This document shows positions 28,728 to 36,291 of a DNA stretch of 64,000 bases, in pieces. A program made the translations under genes and the position numbers. Within the stretch, counting starts at the first letter, position 1; every line of letters starts with the position of its first letter. The stretch lies in assembly GCF_900107675.1 (NCBI RefSeq), contig NZ_FNRI01000001.1:124001-188000 (forward strand), in the 5' to 3' direction. The DNA is from Alistipes timonensis JC136. GTDB lineage: Bacteria > Bacteroidota > Bacteroidia > Bacteroidales > Rikenellaceae. Below the pieces are notes generated by a model. The model was given only the letters and a program-made list of their open reading frames with translations. It searched no databases and was not told where the DNA came from.

Positions 28728-28906
28728 GGCGTCGTAACGACGCTTTTAGGGGGCGGAAGATTTTGCCGAACCGGGCGCCGTTCGGTTTTGGCTCCGGGCG
28801 ACTTTTTGCTATCTTTGGCGTCGTAACGACGCTTTTAGGGGGTCGGAAGATTTTGTCGAACCGGGCGCCGTTCGGTTTTGGCTCCGGGCGACTTTTTGCT
28901 ATCTTT
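28728..28906 (+). repeat. Tandem 89/90-bp repeat carrying duplicated terminator-like hairpins and promoters
   Basis: Two copies (28728-28816 and 28817-28906) differ by one inserted T (28843) and one C/T change (28766 versus 28856). Each begins with a palindromic GCGTCGT-A-ACGACGC followed by TTTT, contains a CCGAAC/GTTCGG hairpin, and ends with a consensus Bacteroidota promoter. Confidence 0.9.
28788..28817 (+). promoter_or_regulatory. Promoter in repeat copy 1
   Basis: TTG at 28788-28790 and TATCTTTG at 28810-28817, with 19 nt between them: a perfect -33/-7 match. Transcripts from here would run through the second hairpin pair before reaching the gene at 28930. Confidence 0.7.
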
Positions 28907-28907
28907 G
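28878..28907 (+). promoter_or_regulatory. Promoter in repeat copy 2, driving the barrel gene
   Basis: TTG at 28878-28880 and TATCTTTG at 28900-28907, with 19 nt between them. The -7 element ends 22 bp before the start codon at 28930. Confidence 0.75.
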
Positions 28908-28929
28908 TGTTTTAAAAGGTTGCAAAAGT

Positions 28930-31353
28930 ATGTTGAAAAGCCGCTGTTGCCTGCTGTTCCTTCTGCTGTCGAGCCTGCAGGCTGCGGCGCAGCATCCCGA
29001 CGACGAATACTATCCCTATGCCGAACGCGAGGAGCGGCGCGAGGTGCTCACGACCGATTCCGCGATCTTCTACCGTGCCGTGCAGGGCGTCTCGGACCTC
29101 TACGGCGATCATACCGATTTCAATTTGCCGCAGGTGGCGCGGAAGCGCCGTGGGCTGGACTATCGCGCCATGCGCACATCGCTTTCGGGTGTGGACCTGC
29201 CGTATCGTTACCTTTCGCTCCTGCGCCTGTTGGGGGCCGAAGAGGAACGTTATGCGGGGCTTGCTGCTGCGCCCGGGGAGTGGGGCTCCGCCGGCGGGGT
29301 GAGGCTGTTCCGGTTTCCGGAGGGAGAGCCGCTGCAACCTTATTTCGCTTCGGTGCGCTTCACTGACCGCAACTACCTTGTCGGGGCCAAAGTCGCCGCT
29401 GCAAGGACTTTCGGCGGAGGATGGAGCCTTTCGGCCGCCGCCGATGCCCGCACGGGCCGTGACATGCATGTCGAAGGGGTCTTCACAAACGCCCTGACCG
29501 CCGGACTGCGCCTCGCCCGGCGCTTTGGCCCGGGACATGAATTCGCCCTTCTCTGCATCGTGCCGCCCTCGATGCGGGGTACGCGCCTCTCCTCCTCCGA
29601 GGAGGCCTTTTCGCTGACGGGCGACCGGCTCTATAACCCTGCGTGGGGATTTCAGGACGGCCGGGTCCGCAACTCGCGCGTGCGGCGCGAGACGATCCCG
29701 CTGGCAGTCGCCGCTTATGAAGTTCCGCTGTCGCCTGCTACCTCGCTCACGGCGGCGTTCGGCGCCGAGGCGGGCGTTTCGAAATACAGCATGCTCGACT
29801 GGTACGACGCCCGGACGCCGATGCCCGACAACTACCGCTACCTGCCGAGTTATGCCGGCGACCGGGAGACCGAACTGGCGTGGCGTTCGAACGACACGCG
29901 CTACACGCAGGTCGATTGGGACGAGCTGGTCCGCCGCAACCGCATGGCCGCCGGACACGCAGTCTATGCGCTGGAGGACCGTGCCGAGCGGCTTTGCAAC
30001 CTCTCGCTGAACGCCCTTTTCACCACCGATGCCGACGCCCGGCTGACGTTCCGTTACGGGATTGCCTTCCGCCGTGAAAACACACGCTCCTATAAACAAA
30101 TGCGAGACCTGCTGGGTGCGGAGTACGTCACCGATATCGACCGCTTCCTTGTCGATGACGACACGTACAGCAACCTCTTGCAGAACGACCTGCGGCATCC
30201 CGACCGCACCATCCGCGAGGGCGATCGCTTCGGCTACGACTATACGCTCACCGTCCGCACGGCCTTGGTTCGCGTGCAAGCCGACTACCGAGCCGATCGT
30301 TTCCGGGCCGACCTTTCCGCCGAGCTGGGCAGCGGGGCGGTCAGCCGCCGGGGCCATTACGAGAAAGAACTCTTTCCCGGGGCGCAGTCCTACGGACGCT
30401 CGCGGGTGATGCGTTTCACGCCTTATGCGTTTCGGGTTGTTGCCGGCTGGGCCTTCTCGCCGCGCTGCTACCTCGAAGCCGCCGTGCAGGCTGATGCACG
30501 GATGCCCGCGGCGGAGGACCTCTTCTACCAGCCCCTCTACAACAACCGTACGGTCGACGATCCCGTGTCCGGACGTACCTATGCCGCCGAACTCGGCTGG
30601 CGCCTCACGGGACCCGTCCTGGACCTGCAGGCGACGGCTTTCGCGGTGCTGACGCTCGACGGCACCGAGACGCGCCGCTATTACGACGATATGGCTTCGG
30701 TCTACTGCGATATGGCCGTCACCGGGATCGGACGCCTCTCCTACGGTGTCGAAGCCGCCGCCGACATCCGGTTGTCCTACCGCTGGCGGCTGTCGCTGGC
30801 CGCTTCGGCGGGGCGTTACAAATACGCCCGCGATCCGGTCGTCACGGTGCTCTCCGACGTGGACAATTCGGTCGTGGACCTGCGCGCCGTCAGCCGCATG
30901 GGCGGCTGCGAGACGGGCGGGGCTCCGCAGCTGACTGCCGCCGCCGAATTGGCGTGGTTCGGGACGAAAGGGTGGGGATGCCGCGCTTCGGCGGGCTATG
31001 CCGGACGCCGCTATGTCGAGCCGATGCCCCTGCGCCGCACCGACCGCATTGCCGGTCAGGGCGGCATCACGCGCGAGGCTTTCGAAGCCTTCACCCGGCA
31101 GGAGCGGCTGGCGGATGCCTTCACGCTCGATGCTTCGCTGTTCAAAAGCTTCTATTTCGACCGTTCGCGGCTGACCGCGGCGCTGATGCTCCGCAACCTG
31201 CTGGGCGATGCCGATACACCTTACGGCGGTTACGAATCGTTACGTGTGCGCCGCATCCGGCCGGGGGACGATACCCTTTACACGCCCCATGCCACGCGCT
31301 ACACCTATGCGTGGCCTCGTTCGTTCTATCTTACAGTCTCTTACCGATTCTGA
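28930..31353 (+). CDS. TonB-dependent-receptor-like outer-membrane barrel protein
   Basis: 807 residues with a signal peptide (AAAQHPDD). A beta-barrel follows, with alternating aromatic/polar strands and the terminal beta-signal FYLTVSYRF. Segments such as LYNPAWGFQDGRVRNS, RLTFRYGIAFRRENT and MPAAEDLFYQPLYNN recall TonB-dependent receptors. I see no CarboxypepD_reg domain and no clear plug (no DEVVVxG box or LKDAsA motif); only about 120 residues precede the first barrel-like strands. It stands alone between PUL 1 and alanine dehydrogenase and is driven by its own duplicated promoter. The cargo is unknown. Confidence 0.7.
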   Translation: MLKSRCCLLFLLLSSLQAAAQHPDDEYYPYAEREERREVLTTDSAIFYRAVQGVSDLYGDHTDFNLPQVARKRRGLDYRAMRTSLSGVDLPYRYLSLLRLLGAEEERYAGLAAAPGEWGSAGGVRLFRFPEGEPLQPYFASVRFTDRNYLVGAKVAAARTFGGGWSLSAAADARTGRDMHVEGVFTNALTAGLRLARRFGPGHEFALLCIVPPSMRGTRLSSSEEAFSLTGDRLYNPAWGFQDGRVRNSRVRRETIPLAVAAYEVPLSPATSLTAAFGAEAGVSKYSMLDWYDARTPMPDNYRYLPSYAGDRETELAWRSNDTRYTQVDWDELVRRNRMAAGHAVYALEDRAERLCNLSLNALFTTDADARLTFRYGIAFRRENTRSYKQMRDLLGAEYVTDIDRFLVDDDTYSNLLQNDLRHPDRTIREGDRFGYDYTLTVRTALVRVQADYRADRFRADLSAELGSGAVSRRGHYEKELFPGAQSYGRSRVMRFTPYAFRVVAGWAFSPRCYLEAAVQADARMPAAEDLFYQPLYNNRTVDDPVSGRTYAAELGWRLTGPVLDLQATAFAVLTLDGTETRRYYDDMASVYCDMAVTGIGRLSYGVEAAADIRLSYRWRLSLAASAGRYKYARDPVVTVLSDVDNSVVDLRAVSRMGGCETGGAPQLTAAAELAWFGTKGWGCRASAGYAGRRYVEPMPLRRTDRIAGQGGITREAFEAFTRQERLADAFTLDASLFKSFYFDRSRLTAALMLRNLLGDADTPYGGYESLRVRRIRPGDDTLYTPHATRYTYAWPRSFYLTVSYRF

Positions 31354-31381
31354 CCCGTTGGTAAAAAAATGTCCGATTTTT

Positions 31382-31410
31382 TTGGATTTTACGGTGAAAT
31401 TCGTATTTTG
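31382..31410 (+). promoter_or_regulatory. Promoter of ald
   Basis: TTG at 31382-31384, then 19 nt, then TATTTTG at 31404-31410, which is one base shorter than the TAnnTTTG consensus. The leader to the ATG at 31444 is about 30 nt. Confidence 0.5.
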
Positions 31411-31443
31411 TAAGGGCGAAAGAACCCTAAAACTTCCAAAACC

Positions 31444-32550
31444 ATGATTATCGGTATTCCAAAAGAGATCAAGAACAATGAGAATCGCATTGCTCTTACC
31501 CCTGCGGGCGCTCAGGAGCTCGTAAAGCGGGGCCACCAGGTTTATGTGCAGGCTTCGGCCGGTGTAAACAGCGGTTTTACCGATGATGATTATATAGGTG
31601 TGGGGGCCGAGATGCTCCCCACCATCGAGGATGTTTATGCCCGGGCGGAGATGATCGTCAAGGTCAAAGAGCCCATCGCTCCCGAGTACAAGCTCATCCG
31701 CCGGGACCAGTTGGTCTTCACCTACTTTCATTTCGCCAGCAGCGAACCCCTCACGCGGGCCATGGTCGACAGCGGGGCGGTCTGCTGCGCCTATGAGACC
31801 GTCGAACGCGCCGACCGTTCGCTGCCGCTGCTGATTCCGATGTCGGAGGTCGCGGGCCGCATGGCGGCGCAGGAGGGACGTTATTTCCTCGAAAAACCCC
31901 GCGGCGGCAAAGGCGTCCTGCTGGGCGGCGTTCCGGGGGTGAAACCCGCCAAGGTCTTTGTGATCGGCGCCGGGGTGGTCGGCACGGCCGCTGCGCGCAC
32001 GGCCGCCGGGACGGGGGCCGACGTCACGATCTGCGACATCTCGCTGCAACGCCTGACCTATCTGGCCGACGTGATGCCCAAGAACGTCAAAACACTGATG
32101 TCCTCCGAATACAATATCCGGCAGGAGTTGAAACACGCCGATCTGGTGATCGGCTCGGTGCTGATTCCGGGCGCCAAAGCCCCGAAACTCGTCACGCGCG
32201 ACATGCTGAAGGATATGGAACCCGGCACGGTGATGGTCGACGTGGCCATCGACCAGGGCGGGTGTTTCGAAACTTCGCGTCCCACCACCCACGAAGATCC
32301 CGTCTACTATGTCGACGGGATGCTCCACTACTGCGTGGCCAATATTCCGGGCGCCGTGCCCCGCACCTCGACTCTCGCGCTCACCAACGCTACGCTTCCC
32401 TATGCCATTCAACTGGCCGACAAGGGCTGGCGGCGCGCCGCGAAGGAGAATCCCGAGCTGGCTCTGGGGCTGAACATCATCGGCGGCAAGGTGGTTTACA
32501 AACCCGTTGCCGACGCCTGGGGGCTGCCTTACGAACCGCTGGAACTCTGA
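31444..32550 (+). CDS. ald: Alanine dehydrogenase
   Basis: NAD-dependent oxidative deamination of L-alanine to pyruvate and ammonia, or the reverse; cytosolic. The 368 residues are full length. The N-terminus [20 protein letters not shown] is the family signature. The catalytic Lys lies in IVKVKEP, the catalytic His in TYFHFASS, and the NAD-binding Rossmann motif in [37 protein letters not shown] carries the conserved catalytic Asp. It is monocistronic with its own promoter and a downstream hairpin. Confidence 0.96.
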   Translation: MIIGIPKEIKNNENRIALTPAGAQELVKRGHQVYVQASAGVNSGFTDDDYIGVGAEMLPTIEDVYARAEMIVKVKEPIAPEYKLIRRDQLVFTYFHFASSEPLTRAMVDSGAVCCAYETVERADRSLPLLIPMSEVAGRMAAQEGRYFLEKPRGGKGVLLGGVPGVKPAKVFVIGAGVVGTAAARTAAGTGADVTICDISLQRLTYLADVMPKNVKTLMSSEYNIRQELKHADLVIGSVLIPGAKAPKLVTRDMLKDMEPGTVMVDVAIDQGGCFETSRPTTHEDPVYYVDGMLHYCVANIPGAVPRTSTLALTNATLPYAIQLADKGWRRAAKENPELALGLNIIGGKVVYKPVADAWGLPYEPLEL

Positions 32551-32562
32551 CGCTTCCGGTTC

Positions 32563-32607
32563 CGCGGCGGCCTTCCGAATCCCGGAACGGTCCGAAAGGC
32601 CGCCGCG
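32563..32607 (+). terminator. Terminator of ald
   Basis: GC-rich 16-bp stem (32563-32578 with 32592-32607, 15 of 16 pairs, 13-nt loop). There is no strong T-run, so termination efficiency is uncertain. Confidence 0.6.
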
Positions 32608-32655
32608 ATGCCGTAAAAAGGCGGATTGTAGTCCGAAAATTCGTCCCTATTATTT

Positions 32656-32684
32656 TTGAAATTCTTGAATAATTTGTATATTTG
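32656..32684 (+). promoter_or_regulatory. Promoter and long leader of the FISUMP/PUL 2 genes
   Basis: TTG at 32656-32658 and TATATTTG at 32677-32684, 18 nt apart. The leader to the ATG at 32935 is about 245 nt. It holds a possible 29-codon open frame (32706-32795) with no recognisable product and several short GC stems; otherwise I see nothing in the rest of this 384-bp gap. Confidence 0.6.
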
Positions 32685-32934
32685 CAAGTAAACGAATAGG
32701 TTACGATGTCCGTCTGTGTTTCGAACCGTGCAAAAAACAGGGCGAAATATTACACGATCCTTAGGAGGACGGCGGATTTTCATTACAGATCGTAATTAAA
32801 TGGTCCCGAAATTTAGGTGCGAGGTTCGGCGGCGTGCGGATGTTCCGGACGCCGGGTGCCGGACGACGGTTTCCCGTACCGACTGAATATAGTGCGCCGT
32901 CTCAGAAACCGGACGGCAATAAAAAACAAGAGTC

Positions 32935-34385
32935 ATGAAACAAATCGCCAAGAATCTTTCCTTCGCAGGGATGTTGCTGCTCGCCGGCTTCTTTGCGTCG
33001 TGTAAGGACGACGAAGATCCTATCAGGGATCTGACCGTCAAAATTCCCCCCCCCACGCGGGCGAATATGTAATTGAACAGGGGCAGAATTTAGAAATACC
33101 CTTTACGGTAGGTGAGGCGAAGAACGCCGAACTGACCGCTTCAGCTTCGGCTGACAAGACCGAATACACGGTCGCAGCGACTCTTTCCGCATCCGATCCC
33201 GGATCGGGAGTCATCACGGTAACGGCACCCGATCTCATCCTTTCTCCCGTTACCGTCACCATCACCCTCAAGGTCGACGATTCCAAAACACAGCGTTCCG
33301 CAACCGGGACGGTGACCGTATCCTCGAAACTCATCGACGGATTCACCGAAATCACCGCTCCCGCCAACTGCTACATAGCAGCTCCCGGAGCCCTCGTGAA
33401 ATTCCCCGCAAATATCGGCAACACGACCGAAAAGGCCGCTTTCCAGACGGCGGATCTCCTGTGGCAGGACGCCGCCGGAATGGTCGAACAGCTCATTGCC
33501 GCTCCCGAAGAGAATTGCGTCTATGCGATCCTCAAATCCGGTGTGAGCGGCAACGCCGTCGTCGCCGTCAGGAACGCCGACGGAGTCATCGTGTGGAGCT
33601 ACCACCTCTGGGTGGCCGATTTCGACCCCGATGCGAACATCATGACCTGGACCGACACCGAGAGCGGCACCTCTTATAAAATAATGGACCGCTACGTGGG
33701 CGCCGTCAGCAACCAGCCTGGTAGTGATCTCTCCAACGGCCTGTTCTACCAGTGGGGCCGCAAGGACCCGTTCGGGACCTCGAACTACGAGGGCAAGCTG
33801 AAAGCCATGTACGACATGGCCGGCGAAGAGGTGACGCGCACCGTCGAGGCCTGTGCCGCCGAGGACAATATTCCCAATTCGATCGCCAATCCGCTGACCC
33901 ACTATTCGGGTGTGAGCGGCGGCAATTACAGTTGGCTCACGACCGTCAAGGCCAATATCGCCACCGACGCCATCAAGGACCTCTGGGGGGCCGAGTCGGG
34001 CACGCAGACCAAATACGATCCGTGTCCGGCAGGCTGGCGCGTGGCTCCGCAGGCCGCCTGGAAATTCTACAACGACGCCGCTGTGACCAAGGAGATCGTC
34101 TTTGCCGCAGGTGTCGAATCTCCGGCGAACAAGGACCAGTTGGGACGTTATATCTCGACCGACGGCGCGACGAAGTTCTATTTCCCGTCGCAGGGCGAGA
34201 TTGCCCACGGCGGCGGTTATTCGAACGGCATCGGTACGAACTGGCCCTGCGGAAAAGCCTGGTCGTCGACGGTGGACGCGACCTATTTCCGTTCGTTCGG
34301 AACGACGGTCTCGCCGACCTCGGCCGGCTACACGGGCGGGTACACCCAGGGGTACGAACTTCCCGTGCGCTGTGTGAAGCTCTGA
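32935..34385 (+). pseudogene. FISUMP-domain lipoprotein, out of frame at a C9 tract (putative phase-variable gene)
   Basis: The ATG at 32935 opens a lipoprotein leader (LLLAGFFASCKDDED, C23, with an acidic export-like motif). The frame shifts at nine C's (33046-33054) and stops at TAA 33070-33072 after about 45 codons. The other frame, open through the tract, continues as QNLEIPFTVGEAKNAELT to a TGA at 34383-34385 and matches the neighbour at 34419. Ten or seven C's would restore one protein of about 483 residues: lipoprotein anchor, Ig-like domains, then a FISUMP-type C-terminal domain (KIMDRYVGA, YQWGRKDPFG, KYDPCPAGWRVAP, LPVRCVKL). The downstream ATG at 33312 is internal to a domain and is not a good independent start. 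Either phase-OFF or a sequencing length error. Confidence 0.8.
33046..33054 (+). repeat. C9 homopolymer causing the frameshift
   Basis: Nine C's at codons 38-40 of the lipoprotein gene. The lipoprotein leader and the downstream domains are in different frames across this tract; adding one C or removing two rejoins them. Confidence 0.9.
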
Positions 34386-34418
34386 TCGGATTTCAAGAAC
34401 TTTTAAACCCTAATAGAC

Positions 34419-36194
34419 ATGAATTTAATCAACAAACTCGGCAAGAACCTGCTTGCCGCATTGCTGCTGACGGGGGCCGCGACCATCGTGTCGTGCGGCT
34501 CGGACGATTCGGACGACGGTCCGAAGCTCGGGGAACTGAAAGCGATCTTTTCGTCGGATAATTTCTCGGTCGAGGCCGGCGGAACCGTTTCGCTGCCCTT
34601 TACCGTGACCGGGGTCGAGGGCGCCACGCTCGCCCTGAGTGCTTCGGCTTCCAATACGGCTGCCACGACAAGCGTCACCAGCGACGCCAACTACTCGGGG
34701 TCAGTCGAATTCACTGCCCCTGCGATCACCGACGGTGAGAAGATCACCGTGACGCTGACCGTTACCGACAGCAAGAACAATCGCTCGACGACGGCCCAGA
34801 CCTTGGTGACCGTGGACGCTTCGGAGAAACTCGCCGTTGCGCTGAGTGCCGACATCAAGTCGATGGCCACAAAACCCGGCGGCTCGTTCGAACTGCCTTT
34901 CACGGTGACGGGCATCGGCACGGCCACGGTCGCTTCTGACGTGACCCTGACCGCTACGTCGGGCTGGAACGCTACATGCGAGTGGGGTTCGGACAAGAGC
35001 TCGGGCAAGATCAAGGTGACGGCTCCGGCCGCGCTCACCCCGACGCTCGCGTTGTCGATGACCATTTCCGACAACCACAACCGCACCGCGAAACTCGAGG
35101 CGACGCTGACGATCGTCGAGATTTCGACTGCCGCCAATGCCGCCAACTGCTACATTGTGGCTCCGGGCAGCACGCTGACCATCAAGGCTGTCGAGGGTAA
35201 CTCGACGACCGAACTCAATTTCAACAATGCCGCGCTCGTATGGCAGGACGCTCAGGGCATGGTGAAGTCCGTTTCGGCGAACAGCTCCGAGAAGGTGGTG
35301 GTCGTCCAGCTCAACGCCGGGATCGTGGGTAATGCCGTCGTTGCTGCCAAACTCGACGATGTGATTGTCTGGAGCTGGCATGTCTGGGTTTCTGATTACG
35401 ATCCGATGAGCGATCCGTTCGTCTGGACCGATAAGTCGACGGGTACGAGCTATACCTTCATGGACCGGAATCTCGGTGCCAAAAATGCCAAGAAATACGA
35501 TGCAGGTGCGCTCGGCCTGCTCTACCAGTGGGGCCGCAAGGACCCGTTCGTAGGCGCCGACGGCACGGAATCTTCGGTTTATGTGCTCAAATACGACATC
35601 GACGGCAACCGCGTGCGTGAGGTCAGCGAGGAGCGTCCGACCTATCCGTCGAGCGATTACGAGAGCACCAACCTCACGGTGTCGATCCAGAATCCCAATA
35701 CGTTCTATTTCGCACCCAGTTCGTCGTATCCCGTTGTGGATTGGCTGACCGACGACGCACAGCGTCAGAACCACGACCTGTGGGGCGGCGTATCGGGTTA
35801 CAAGACTAAGTACGACCCGTGTCCCGAGGGTTGGAAGGTTCCCGCAGCGGGTGCCGCATGGGGATTCCGCAAGGAGTACAAAAAGGCCGGTGCACTCAAC
35901 GATGCGCAGCCCTATGATTCGTCCTATCCCTGGTTCATCGAGTACGATGATGCTTATTGTATCGGCTTCCGTTACAAGCAGGCCGATTCGGGCAAGGAGT
36001 ACTGGTTCCCCTTTGCAGGTCGGAAAGAGGTGGGCACGGGTGTATTGAACGGTGTGGCCGGCGGGGCTACTTTCCACACCGCGACCTGTCAGAACACGTA
36101 CGCCATCATGGAGATGCTCGCATGGGGCAATCCGGCGAGCGAGACGGGTCTCAACCGTCCGTACGGTTCTTCGGTTCGTTGCATCAAGGAGTGA
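34419..36194 (+). CDS. FISUMP-domain surface lipoprotein (PUL 2)
   Basis: 591-residue lipoprotein (ATIVSCGSDDSDD, C26 with an acidic tail suggesting surface export). Two to three Ig-like repeats follow (VSLPFTVTGVEGATLALSAS and FELPFTVTGIGTATV...), then a region with CYIVAPGSTLTIKAVEG shared with the preceding gene. The C-terminal FISUMP (major paralogous) domain begins near residue 335: FMDRNLGA, YQWGRKDPFVG, KYDPCPEGWKVP, SSVRCIKE. It is a tandem paralogue of the out-of-frame gene at 32935, 33 bp downstream. The ligand is unknown; the position just before a SusC/SusD pair suggests a surface-binding or adhesive role. Confidence 0.82.
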   Translation: MNLINKLGKNLLAALLLTGAATIVSCGSDDSDDGPKLGELKAIFSSDNFSVEAGGTVSLPFTVTGVEGATLALSASASNTAATTSVTSDANYSGSVEFTAPAITDGEKITVTLTVTDSKNNRSTTAQTLVTVDASEKLAVALSADIKSMATKPGGSFELPFTVTGIGTATVASDVTLTATSGWNATCEWGSDKSSGKIKVTAPAALTPTLALSMTISDNHNRTAKLEATLTIVEISTAANAANCYIVAPGSTLTIKAVEGNSTTELNFNNAALVWQDAQGMVKSVSANSSEKVVVVQLNAGIVGNAVVAAKLDDVIVWSWHVWVSDYDPMSDPFVWTDKSTGTSYTFMDRNLGAKNAKKYDAGALGLLYQWGRKDPFVGADGTESSVYVLKYDIDGNRVREVSEERPTYPSSDYESTNLTVSIQNPNTFYFAPSSSYPVVDWLTDDAQRQNHDLWGGVSGYKTKYDPCPEGWKVPAAGAAWGFRKEYKKAGALNDAQPYDSSYPWFIEYDDAYCIGFRYKQADSGKEYWFPFAGRKEVGTGVLNGVAGGATFHTATCQNTYAIMEMLAWGNPASETGLNRPYGSSVRCIKE

Positions 36195-36221
36195 TGACCG
36201 CCCCGGGAGCGTAGAAATCAG

Positions 36222-36258
36222 AGGGGTTGCCGGCCTGACAGGCGGGCAACCCCTTTTA
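36222..36258 (+). terminator. Terminator/attenuator between FISUMP gene and susC
   Basis: Ten-bp outer stem (36222-36231 with 36245-36254) enclosing a second small stem, followed by TTTT. No promoter consensus is visible between it and the susC start at 36292, so susC may depend on read-through. Confidence 0.75.
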
Positions 36259-36291
36259 TCAGCAATTCAAACCCGCTTAAAACAGCATGAA

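Noticed and set aside
28670..28915. An 81-codon open frame with an internal protein repeat
   Set aside because: It runs through the terminator and the duplicated promoter cassette; the protein repeat simply reflects the DNA duplication.
33312..34385. An independent gene starting at the ATG at 33312
   Set aside because: The frame is open upstream to the C9 tract and encodes domain sequence shared with the neighbour; the ATG lies inside a domain and has no signal peptide.
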